A stretch of 64,000 bases of DNA. Origin: Erysipelotrichaceae bacterium (lineage in GTDB: Bacteria; Bacillota_I; Bacilli_A; Erysipelotrichales; Erysipelotrichaceae). The position numbers were made by a program, and so were the translations under genes. The notes beneath the pieces were generated by a model. It saw only the letters and a program-made list of their open reading frames with translations, did no database searches and was not told the origin of the DNA. Of this stretch, positions 54,099 through 61,787 are shown in pieces (positions within the stretch are counted from its first letter, which is position 1; every line of letters starts with the position of its first letter). The stretch covers positions 1 to 64,000 of the forward strand of contig JAEEHC010000015.1 of the NCBI GenBank assembly GCA_016280635.1, read 5' to 3'.

Positions 54099-55883
54099 TT
54101 ACATTATCTCCATCTCTGTCTCTTCGCTTTCATCTGGCTGATGATAATAGCTGTAGATCTTCTCCGCCGTATCGCTCGGGACCGCTTCAGCAAGCTGTTC
54201 AATTGTGGCCTGTTTGATGCGGCTGATCGATCCGAAATGCTTCAGAAGCCGGCTGCGGCGCTTGGGACCGACGCCTTCAATGTCTTCCAGAGAAGAATGG
54301 CTCATCTGCTTGCTGCGCAGACGCTTATGATAGCTGATGGCAAAGCGGTGGACTTCATCCTGCATGTTGGTAAGCAGAAAGAACAGTTCCGATTGCCGGT
54401 CGATTTCCATGATCTGATACTGGTCATTCATCAGTGATGCCGTCTGGTGCTTGTCATTCTTGACTAATCCCAGCAAGGCAACGGAAGTGAGCTGCAGGCT
54501 GTCCAGGATCTCCCGGCCGGCCCTGATCTGGCTTTCCCCGCCATCAACGATGATGACATCCGGCAGCACGGTCTTTTCCTTGATGGCTCTGAACAGGCGG
54601 CGGTAGAGAACTTCCTGCATGTTGGCAAAGTCGTTATTACCGTTGGATACCTTATAGAGCCGGTAGTCCTTCTTGCTGGGACGGCCGTCAATGTAGACAA
54701 CCTCACCGGCAACGGCATTGCTGCCGGAAATGTGGGAGTTATCGTAGAGTTCGATGCGCCCGCAGTCGGTTTGCACCAGATTCTCCAGCTGCTGCAGCGC
54801 CAGCTGGGTATTGAGCTGTTCCCGGTTGAGAATGTCGAACTTCTGATTAAGGATCACTGAGGCATTTTCCTGAGCCAGTTCGATCATCCTGACCTTGGTA
54901 CCTCTTTGTGGAATGACGACCTTGGTATCCAGTATCTCACTGAGCGTTTCAATTATCTCTCCCTTAGGCAACAGCAGTTCTCCGGGCAGTTCATTAGCCC
55001 CGTAGTACTGCTGCAGGTAGGAAACAAAAGCCTCTTCCGGATCGTCATAGACCGGCTTGAGCAGACTGTGACGGTGCAGCAGCTGTCCCTGACTGTAAAG
55101 CAGGCCGACAATGCTGATATAGCCGCGGTCAACGAAGTAATTAAAGACATCGAGGGAATTGCGCCGGTTATTGGACTGCATCAGCTGATTGGCGGTTACA
55201 TGTTCAATTGCCTGCAGCAGTTGCTGCTGTTCAGCCGCCTTTTCAAACATCAGCTTTTCCGAATACTCGTTGCGCAGTTCGGTGATGTGGTCTTTGATCT
55301 CCCTGGTATTACCGCGCATGAAATCGGTGATGGAATCAATCATCCGCTGATAGACTTCCTTCTTTATCTCGTGTTCACAGGGCCCCAGACATAATCCCAG
55401 ATGATAATACAGACAGACCTTGCCGGGCATGTTGTTGCACTTGCGCAGCGGATACAGTTTTTCCAGTAATCCCACCAGTTCCCTGGCATAGGTGACATTG
55501 GGATAAGGACCGAAATAGAGAGCGTTTTTCATCCTCTTGCGGTCCCTTACCAGCCTGATGGTCGGATACTGCTCTTTGGTCAGCCGGATGTAGGGATAGG
55601 AAGAATCGTCCATGAACATGATGTTGAAGCGGGGACGGTACTGCTTGATGAGGTTGAATTCCAGAATGAAGGCTTCCTTTTCACTGGGAGTCACGATGAA
55701 ATCAAAGTCGGCAATGTTGCTGACCAACTTGGTCGTCTTGTTGTTATGCGAACCGGTGAAATAGGAATTAACCCGGTTTTTCAGTTTCTTAGCCTTGCCG
55801 ACATAGATTACCTCGCCGTTTTTATCCTTCATCAGATAACAGCCCGGTTCCATGGGTAGGGTAGCCAGCTTGTTTTTAAGCAT
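54099..55883 (-). CDS. uvrC: Excinuclease ABC subunit C
   Basis: Incises DNA on both sides of lesions in nucleotide excision repair. GIY-YIG domain (PGCYLMKDKNGEVIYVGKAK), UVR motif (about 200-235, EKLMFEKAAEQQQLL), RNase H-like endonuclease domain (LYDNSHISGSNAVAG, IIVDGGESQI) and C-terminal HhH pair (IEGVGPKRRSRLLKHFGS). 594 residues is full length. It begins three bases after mutS2, so both repair genes are cotranscribed. Confidence 0.97.
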   Translation of the reverse strand: MLKNKLATLPMEPGCYLMKDKNGEVIYVGKAKKLKNRVNSYFTGSHNNKTTKLVSNIADFDFIVTPSEKEAFILEFNLIKQYRPRFNIMFMDDSSYPYIRLTKEQYPTIRLVRDRKRMKNALYFGPYPNVTYARELVGLLEKLYPLRKCNNMPGKVCLYYHLGLCLGPCEHEIKKEVYQRMIDSITDFMRGNTREIKDHITELRNEYSEKLMFEKAAEQQQLLQAIEHVTANQLMQSNNRRNSLDVFNYFVDRGYISIVGLLYSQGQLLHRHSLLKPVYDDPEEAFVSYLQQYYGANELPGELLLPKGEIIETLSEILDTKVVIPQRGTKVRMIELAQENASVILNQKFDILNREQLNTQLALQQLENLVQTDCGRIELYDNSHISGSNAVAGEVVYIDGRPSKKDYRLYKVSNGNNDFANMQEVLYRRLFRAIKEKTVLPDVIIVDGGESQIRAGREILDSLQLTSVALLGLVKNDKHQTASLMNDQYQIMEIDRQSELFFLLTNMQDEVHRFAISYHKRLRSKQMSHSSLEDIEGVGPKRRSRLLKHFGSISRIKQATIEQLAEAVPSDTAEKIYSYYHQPDESEETEMEIM

Positions 55884-55886
55884 TTT

Positions 55887-58181
55887 CTACTCCCGGAAGG
55901 TAACGACGGTTACCCCGCTTGAGCCTTCCGCCGCCGCGGCATGCTCGAACTTCTTTACGAATTTATAAGTTCTAAGCCGATTCCAGATGGCGCTGCGCAG
56001 CGCTCCGGTACCCATGCCGTGGACAATGCGGACAAAAGGCACGTTGGCTACCAGAGCGTTGTCAAGGAACTTATCCATGGCTTCAAGGGCTTCATCAACG
56101 CGGTAGCCCAGAAGATTGAGTTCAATGGAGAAACCGGAAGAACGCACCACCTTGGAAGCCGCCTTCTTAACTTCTGCCTTAGCCTGCGGTCTGGCCAGCT
56201 TGACCAGGTTATTGAGCTTGGATTGGATCTTCAGCCCGTCACAGTTGACGATGGCACTCTTGCGGTCCATCTCAATTACCTCACCTTTCTGAGAAGAGGA
56301 GCCGATGCGGACATAGTCGCCGATGGTTATCTCACCGTCGATCTCCTGTTCGATTTCAGGGGAAAGCTGACTGATCTCATGCTTAAGTCTGGCTACATCC
56401 TTGACGCTGTAGCTGTTCTGCTTCTTCAGCTCATCGATGATCTCTTCAGCTCTTTCACTGGCCTGGGAAACAACTTCGGCAGCCTGCTGCTGGGCCTTGT
56501 CGATGATCTCCCGCTGGTCAATCTTCAGCTGACGCTTCTGCTGCTTAAGCTCATCGTTTTCCCGTTTCAGTCTTTCCGCTTTGCGGTCGAGTCTTTCCTT
56601 CTGCTGCCTTACTTCCTCGATCTGCTGCTGAAGGTTTTCCAAAAGGATGTCGGAATCGGTCTGCTGCTCTCTTTTGAAGGTCAGAGCGTTTTCAACTATC
56701 TTTTCATCGATGCCGTAACGGCGGGCGATCTCAATGGCGTAGGACTGCCCGATGGTATTTTCGATGTAACGGTAAGTCGGCTTAAGGTCCTGCTGGTCAA
56801 ATTCCATGGAGGAGATCATTATGTCGCCGTGCTGTCGGGCGTAGCTTTTGAGCTTGTTGAAATGGGTCGTTGCCACTACGTAGACACCGCGGGTGCGCAG
56901 ATGTTCAAGTACCGCGGAAGCCAGAGCCTGTCCTTCAGCCGGATCAGTAGCTCCGCCCAGCTCATCAAGAATGACCAGCGAGCGGCCGGTAGCCTGATCA
57001 CAGATCCGGGCCAGTTTCTGGATGTGGCCGGAGAAAGTGGAAAGGTCATCGGTGATGGACTGCGAATCGCCGATGTCACTGTAGATCTCGTCAAACAGCG
57101 GAATCGCAGCCGACTGGCATAACAGCGGCATGCCGCAGGCCAGCATCAGAGAAAACAGGCCGATGATCTTCAATGATACGGTCTTGCCGCCGGTGTTGGG
57201 ACCGGTTATCAGGATCGTACGGACCGGCTTGACCATTGAATAGGAATTAGCCACGACCTTGGCGGAATCGATCAGCGGATGTCTGGCCTTGCTGATGATC
57301 AGATCACTTTCGGAAATCTCACCTACGGTACCGTCATTAGCGGCCGCCCATTGGGCCATCGCAAACAGGCAGTCCAAAACACCCAAGGTCTCGGTATTGG
57401 CCAATAGTTTCGCGCCATCCTTCTTGACTGACTGAGACAGGGAGAAAAGGATCTTCTTTATCTCTTCCTGCTCATCGCTTCGGGTCTGCTGGAGTTCATT
57501 GTTCAGCCCGACCAGGGCGCTGGGTTCAACGTAAACGGCCATGCCGGAAGCGCTGCTGCCATACTGCAGGCCTTCAACGGTGTTCTTATAGGTATTCTTG
57601 ACCAGCACAACGGTACGGTCATTGCGGGTGGCGGTAATGTTTTCCTGCAGATAACGGCCGTTATGGCTGATGAATTCAGCCATCTTGCGGCTAATGGAGG
57701 CCTGCAGATTCTTCAGCTGTCTTCTGATGGCCGCCAGATGCGATGAAGCATTGTCATTAACATTTCCGTCATTGCTGATGCAGCGGTTGATCTGCGCTGA
57801 GGTATCCCGACAGACATACAGCGCCGCTACCAGATCTTCCAGATTCTTCTTCTCCATCTGACTGGAGGCAAAGTAATCCTTGATCTTCTCAATGCCATAA
57901 GCCTGATCAGCTATCCGCAATAGTTCGGAAGGATTAAGAGTACCGTCCTTAAGGGCCAGGCTTACTTCATTACTGATGTCATGAATGCCGCTGAAAGGCA
58001 TGGGGCCATAGGAGACCGTTAAGGCCAGAGCCTCCTTCATCCTGTCCAGTTTAAGCTGCAGCTGAAGCCTGCTTCTTACCGGTTGCAGCGCCTTGATGTT
58101 TTCTTCGCCAAGGGAAAAACTGCTGAACTTGCAGATCAGCTGCTTTACTTCTTCAAACTGCAGATTCCGGTAATCGTTCAT
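55887..58181 (-). CDS. mutS2: MutS2 family protein (Smr domain altered)
   Basis: ATPase acting on branched DNA, and in Bacillus on collided ribosomes. MutS core with Walker A GPNTGGKTVSLK (about 335) and Walker B LVILDELGGATDP, then a coiled clamp (about 515-630), a KOW-like segment, and a C-terminal Smr domain with HGMGTGALR. The Smr LDLRG motif reads LNLLG here, losing Asp and Arg, while HGxGTG remains. 764 residues is near normal. AAGGAG precedes the ATG, with a terminator-like hairpin between cvpA and it. Confidence 0.94.
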   Translation of the reverse strand: MNDYRNLQFEEVKQLICKFSSFSLGEENIKALQPVRSRLQLQLKLDRMKEALALTVSYGPMPFSGIHDISNEVSLALKDGTLNPSELLRIADQAYGIEKIKDYFASSQMEKKNLEDLVAALYVCRDTSAQINRCISNDGNVNDNASSHLAAIRRQLKNLQASISRKMAEFISHNGRYLQENITATRNDRTVVLVKNTYKNTVEGLQYGSSASGMAVYVEPSALVGLNNELQQTRSDEQEEIKKILFSLSQSVKKDGAKLLANTETLGVLDCLFAMAQWAAANDGTVGEISESDLIISKARHPLIDSAKVVANSYSMVKPVRTILITGPNTGGKTVSLKIIGLFSLMLACGMPLLCQSAAIPLFDEIYSDIGDSQSITDDLSTFSGHIQKLARICDQATGRSLVILDELGGATDPAEGQALASAVLEHLRTRGVYVVATTHFNKLKSYARQHGDIMISSMEFDQQDLKPTYRYIENTIGQSYAIEIARRYGIDEKIVENALTFKREQQTDSDILLENLQQQIEEVRQQKERLDRKAERLKRENDELKQQKRQLKIDQREIIDKAQQQAAEVVSQASERAEEIIDELKKQNSYSVKDVARLKHEISQLSPEIEQEIDGEITIGDYVRIGSSSQKGEVIEMDRKSAIVNCDGLKIQSKLNNLVKLARPQAKAEVKKAASKVVRSSGFSIELNLLGYRVDEALEAMDKFLDNALVANVPFVRIVHGMGTGALRSAIWNRLRTYKFVKKFEHAAAAEGSSGVTVVTFRE

Positions 58182-58194
58182 TGTTACTCCTTCA

Positions 58195-58220
58195 TTTAAA
58201 AATGTCTGCGGGCAGACATT
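58195..58220 (-). terminator. Hairpin between cvpA and mutS2
   Basis: AATGTCTGC-CC-GCAGACATT with a TTTTTAAA tail on the minus strand, overlapping the cvpA stop. It may attenuate mutS2-uvrC relative to cvpA. Confidence 0.75.
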
Positions 58221-58935
58221 AGTTTTGTTCTCCGTTTAAAAGTCTGTTGATGTAATCGACGTCAATGCCGTAATTGGAAAGGAATTCCCGGATGGAATCG
58301 GCAGAGATCTTGTTATTCTTCATCCAGCTTACGATGTTTCCCAGATCGCCTTCGGTCAGGCTCTTGGGATCATTGATCATCTTCTGAATGGCAACGTTCT
58401 CCCTGAAGACACCCTTGAAGACATCGCTGGCCCATTCAATGGCCGGTTCGGTATAGCGCAAAAGTGACTTTTTGACGACATCCTTGCCGTTGGAAAAGAT
58501 GGCGCTGTTGAGGATGTAGGTAAATACCACTATCAGCAGCAGGGCCGGTATCAGCGATAAAAGCGCGCCCAGTGATTTGTTCAGTCCCTTGATGATGGGA
58601 ATCTCGGTAATGGCGTTGAACAGCGGTTTGAGAATGGCCAGAATGATCAGTCCGGCGATAAAGAGGATCAGAAACCAGCAGATGGTATTGATTTTGCCGT
58701 AGAAAAGGTCAGCCAGTCCGGTCGAGGCAAAGGGAGCATACTTGCGCGGGAAGATCTGGATCAGATCGCTCAGTCCGGAAGAAAGGATCCAGGAAAGAAT
58801 GATGATGGCCAGAATGCCGATGATCTTCAATACCTGCCATAAGAAGCCCTTTACATAGCCGATGATCAGAGATATGACGATAATTGCGATGACCGCAATG
58901 TTGATGAACAGTTCGCTGTTTTGCGGTAGAGTCAT
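58219..58935 (-). CDS. CvpA family membrane protein
   Basis: 238-residue CvpA/YshB-type protein: four hydrophobic segments (about residues 10-30, 34-52, 80-105 and 120-145), then a soluble C-terminal tail. CvpA is named for colicin V production in E. coli; the role in Gram-positives is unclear, perhaps envelope stress. The track start (58968) lies upstream of the -10 box, so ATG 58935 behind AGGTGA is used. Located divergently from rnhC and before mutS2, as in Bacillus. Confidence 0.85.
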   Translation of the reverse strand: MTLPQNSELFINIAVIAIIVISLIIGYVKGFLWQVLKIIGILAIIILSWILSSGLSDLIQIFPRKYAPFASTGLADLFYGKINTICWFLILFIAGLIILAILKPLFNAITEIPIIKGLNKSLGALLSLIPALLLIVVFTYILNSAIFSNGKDVVKKSLLRYTEPAIEWASDVFKGVFRENVAIQKMINDPKSLTEGDLGNIVSWMKNNKISADSIREFLSNYGIDVDYINRLLNGEQN

Positions 58936-58956
58936 GTAAATATCACCTCGCTGGAC

Positions 58957-58967
58957 ATTATAGCACA
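58957..58967 (-). promoter_or_regulatory. cvpA promoter (extended -10)
   Basis: Minus strand TGTGCTATAAT. The next bases GTCCAGCGAGGTGA nearly match the pgsA leader GTCTGCGAGGTGA. Confidence 0.82.
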
Positions 58968-58978
58968 TTATTCACCAT

Positions 58979-59005
58979 TTGAAAAACCGGCCGATGCGCT
59001 ATAAT
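58979..59005 (+). promoter_or_regulatory. rnhC promoter, predicted leaderless
   Basis: TTGAAA (58979-58984), 15-bp spacer, TATAAT (59000-59005) in TGCGCTATAATG. The next six bases GAAGAC lead straight into ATG 59012, where transcription should begin. No Shine-Dalgarno sequence. Confidence 0.75.
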
Positions 59006-59011
59006 GAAGAC

Positions 59012-59863
59012 ATGAAAAACTACTCTTTTAAAGCAAGCAGGGAAGAGATCGAACGCATTCTGTCTGACTATCGCAACAGCGGCAAGCTTTCTTCTGGTGA
59101 TGACATTCTGAAGTGGAAGATCCGCGACTCCGGCTTCAGCATCAACATATACAATAGCGGCAGTGTCGTCTTTTCCGGTCAGAAAGCGGAAGAATTATAC
59201 CGCAGGTACCGTTCATTGATTCAGCCCGTTTTACCGCAAGCCGGAAGCGACGAGGTCGGGACCGGTGATTTCTTCGGTCCGATATGCGTCTGTGCCGCCT
59301 TTGTTGATGAAGACATCTTCAGCCAGATCGCCCGGATGAATCTCACTGATTCCAAGCAGCTCACCGATATTTACATCCGCGAGATCGCTCCTGTTCTCAT
59401 TGATAAAGTACCTCATTCATTACTGGTTCTCGAAAACAGCCGCTACAATCAGGTCATCAGAAGCCATAACATGAACGCCATTAAGGCCATGATGCACAAT
59501 AAGGCCTATCTGAATCTTCAGGGTAAGGGTATTACCCTTCCATCCCAGTGCGTCGTTGACGACTTCTGCGGTGAGACTTTGTATTACCGCTATCTTTCCG
59601 GTGAACCTGAGGTCTTTCACGGTCTGACTTTCCATACCAAGGCGGAAAGCCAGTTCATTTCCGTTGCCATCGGTTCGATCATCAGCCGCTACGCCTTTCT
59701 TAAGTACATGGACGAACTCTCCGAGCGCTATCTCAGCGTCTTTCCTAAGGGTGCTGGTGAGCCGGTTGATCAGTTTGCGGCGGAATTTGTCCGTCAGCAC
59801 GGCCTTGAAGAGTTAAGAAAAGTTGCCAAATGCAACTTCAGGAATTATCAGAAACTGTTATAA
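59012..59863 (+). CDS. rnhC: Ribonuclease HIII
   Basis: Removes RNA from RNA-DNA hybrids. The N-terminal TBP-like substrate-binding domain (residues 1-85) precedes the RNase H fold with GSDEVGTGDFFGP (catalytic Asp/Glu), LTDSKQLTD, and QCVVDDFCG; KAESQFISVAIGSIISR is typical. 283 residues. The track start at 58979 would place the ATG upstream of the -10 box, so the start is ATG 59012, likely the first base of the transcript. It is the only plus-strand gene in this half, divergent from cvpA; its last bases overlap the end of trmK. Confidence 0.95.
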   Translation: MKNYSFKASREEIERILSDYRNSGKLSSGDDILKWKIRDSGFSINIYNSGSVVFSGQKAEELYRRYRSLIQPVLPQAGSDEVGTGDFFGPICVCAAFVDEDIFSQIARMNLTDSKQLTDIYIREIAPVLIDKVPHSLLVLENSRYNQVIRSHNMNAIKAMMHNKAYLNLQGKGITLPSQCVVDDFCGETLYYRYLSGEPEVFHGLTFHTKAESQFISVAIGSIISRYAFLKYMDELSERYLSVFPKGAGEPVDQFAAEFVRQHGLEELRKVAKCNFRNYQKLL

Positions 59864-60502
59864 AAGGCTTTCCAGTTCATTTATCTTATCTACGATCTTC
59901 TGATGATCGCTGCTTGACGGGTCGATCTGCTCCAGTATCAGCCGCTTGCGGGCGATCTGGTCATTAAGATAATCAACAAAGATCTGGCTGTGCTGGCTTA
60001 ACAGCACCGGACCGTACATTATTTCCAATTCGGAGAGCTTCTGCTCTCCTTTTCTGATGTCCATGATCTGATAATAACGGTAATCCTTTATCATCTTTTC
60101 ATCAACGATCATATAGCCGTTTTCCATCAGCCAGCGCCGCAGCTTATCCTGCAGGGTATTTATCTGAATGATCAGTCTTTCGCACAGGTCAAAATAAGGC
60201 CGGCTGGCGGTTATTATGTCAGTGACCGTCTGGTAACCAAGCCCGCTCATTACTACGGTATGGACCGGTTCAGTGATCTTCTCTGCTCCGCTGGTGAGTA
60301 CGAAGCTGATGTCATCATAGCCCAACAGATTCTTGCGGGCATTATTAAGAGGACCGATCTTGTTATCGGAACAGATGATGGGCCGGAAGTTGCCGTTAAG
60401 GCGCAGCTGCAAAGCCAGATAGCCATGGTCGCAGCCGATGTCCAGAACGCTTTCCTCATTGCTGATCATGGAAGCGATCAGTTTTATTCTCTTACTTATC
60501 AT
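59858..60502 (-). CDS. trmK: tRNA (adenine22-N1)-methyltransferase
   Basis: SAM-dependent enzyme making m1A22 in tRNAs of Gram-positives. SAM motif VLDIGCDHGYLALQL (about residue 19), then ICSDN and MSGLGYQTVTDI; C-terminal coiled coil (about 165-214). 214 residues. It overlaps the sigma-factor gene by 11 bases (coupled) and shares 6 bases end-to-end with rnhC on the other strand. TrmK next to a sigma-70 gene is the usual rpoD-trmK arrangement. Confidence 0.94.
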   Translation of the reverse strand: MISKRIKLIASMISNEESVLDIGCDHGYLALQLRLNGNFRPIICSDNKIGPLNNARKNLLGYDDISFVLTSGAEKITEPVHTVVMSGLGYQTVTDIITASRPYFDLCERLIIQINTLQDKLRRWLMENGYMIVDEKMIKDYRYYQIMDIRKGEQKLSELEIMYGPVLLSQHSQIFVDYLNDQIARKRLILEQIDPSSSDHQKIVDKINELESLL

Positions 60503-61424
60503 AATTTTCCCTTATGTACTGTTTGGCCGAATCGATGATCTGACCGACTCGCTGCTTGCTTAATGAAAGCTTATCAGCAATCTGCTGCATCGTTAGCGGA
60601 GCGTCAGATCCCAGTCCGTAGTACATTACCATGATTTTCCTATCGCGCTCCGACAGCATCCCCAGCAAGGCCTTCAGCCTTTCGTGAACCAGAAAGTCAT
60701 TCTGACTTACGAAAGATGAGCTTACCGGTATTCTTCTCTGGCCGAATATTTCTTCCAGTGATATTATGCTGACCTGATAGCTGAGCAGTTCCTCTACTTT
60801 CTTTACACTCAGATTCAGTTTTTCGGCAATGTAGGCGTTGTCCGGTCTTTCGTCGTTATCAGTAAGATATTCTTCAATGACATCATTAATCTTGGCCAGC
60901 TGTTCATAGATCGGTTGAGGTATCCTGATCATCTGCGCCTTGTTTATCGCCTCAATGATGGCCTTGCGGATCCAATAGGCACTGTAGGAGGCGAAAGGTA
61001 CGTTCATATTAGGATCAAAGTGGTCAACGGCTTTCTGCAGGCCGATGTTTCCCTCCTGGAAAAGGTCATACTGGGTCAGAAATTCGCTGCTGAACTGTTT
61101 TGCCTGCTTTACCACCAGTCTCAGATTGGCCTTGATGAAACGATCGCGGGCCAGAAGGTCGCCCTCTCTGATCTTTTTCGCCAGCTGATTCTCTTCTTCC
61201 CGGCTTAAAAGCGGATAGATGGAGATTTCCGTGAAATACTGATCGGAATATCTGATCGGTTCCGTTGTCTTTACGTTGAAATCGTTCTGGTTTATCCAGA
61301 CGATCAGTTCATTGATCTGTTCATCGGAAAGACCATACGGCCTGATGAGCTCATCAACATCATCATAGTCGACATAACCCTTTTCCCTTATCAGTTTAAG
61401 TAGTACTTCCTTAACCTTTTCCAT
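60492..61424 (-). CDS. Divergent sigma-70 family RNA polymerase sigma factor
   Basis: 310-residue sigma with regions 1.2 through 4 (IYPLLSREEENQLAKKI; NLRLVVKQAKQF; QEGNIGLQKAVDHFDP; region 4 with PLTMQQIADKLSLSKQRVGQI). It sits before trmK, where rpoD normally lies. In region 2.4, FASYSAYWIRKAIIEAI replaces the RpoD YATWWIRQAITRAI: Gln and Thr contacting the -10 become Lys154 and Ile157, and the first Trp becomes Tyr150. Region 4.2 TRERIRQI becomes SKQRVGQI. It is either a degenerate primary sigma or an alternative factor; no dnaG is adjacent. Predicted leaderless start at ATG 61424. Confidence 0.9.
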   Translation of the reverse strand: MEKVKEVLLKLIREKGYVDYDDVDELIRPYGLSDEQINELIVWINQNDFNVKTTEPIRYSDQYFTEISIYPLLSREEENQLAKKIREGDLLARDRFIKANLRLVVKQAKQFSSEFLTQYDLFQEGNIGLQKAVDHFDPNMNVPFASYSAYWIRKAIIEAINKAQMIRIPQPIYEQLAKINDVIEEYLTDNDERPDNAYIAEKLNLSVKKVEELLSYQVSIISLEEIFGQRRIPVSSSFVSQNDFLVHERLKALLGMLSERDRKIMVMYYGLGSDAPLTMQQIADKLSLSKQRVGQIIDSAKQYIRENYDK

Positions 61425-61430
61425 GCCGTT

Positions 61431-61458
61431 ATTGTATCACAATATCCCGCTTTAACAA
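61431..61458 (-). promoter_or_regulatory. Sigma-gene promoter, predicted leaderless
   Basis: Minus strand: TTGTTA (61453-61458), 16-bp spacer, TACAAT (61431-61436) with extended TGA. Exactly six bases, AACGGC, separate it from the ATG. No Shine-Dalgarno sequence. Confidence 0.72.
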
Positions 61459-61534
61459 TAAGAGGGTTTGTGATTGCGGATGCATGAAAGGATATGCAGC
61501 TTTTTAAAGTCATTATTTATGCCGGATGGGCCGG

Positions 61535-61562
61535 ATAAAAGCCGGGATTTTATTCCCGGCTT
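61535..61562 (-). terminator. Terminator downstream of the cysteine-protease gene
   Basis: AAGCCGGGA / TCCCGGCTT stem, 6-base loop, TTTATCC tail on the minus strand. It lies about 230 bases past the protease stop, leaving a long 3' region (the gap 61425-61787 has no convincing gene). Confidence 0.85.
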
Positions 61563-61644
61563 CAAAGTTCATAATCACCGTACCTCGTTTTATGAACAGT
61601 CAGTCAGGCTGTTTCCATGGCAACGAGAACCTTCAAATCAACAG

Positions 61645-61696
61645 GCATCTGCCTGCAGACAATCCATTTATTCTGGATCGCCTTGCAGGCAGATGC
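61645..61696. other. Nested inverted repeat in a long intergenic region
   Basis: Outer perfect 13-bp arms GCATCTGCCTGCA (61645-61657) and TGCAGGCAGATGC (61684-61696) enclose inner arms ATCCA / TGGAT (61662-61666, 61674-61678). The rest of the 363-base gap shows a terminator (61535-61562) and the sigma promoter. It may be a structured 3' UTR, a small RNA or a mobile repeat. Confidence 0.6.
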
Positions 61697-61787
61697 TGAT
61701 TTATTTGATTATTGTTCTTTGTCAGACACAGGATTTTCTGTCAGGCCAGGATTTCAGTCCTTCAGCATTATCCCGGTCAGTATTTAG

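Noticed and set aside
55941-57122. 393-residue plus-strand ORF opposite mutS2
   Set aside because: It is fully antisense to the conserved MutS2 ATPase core, has no ribosome binding site and no recognisable family; a shadow produced by codon bias.
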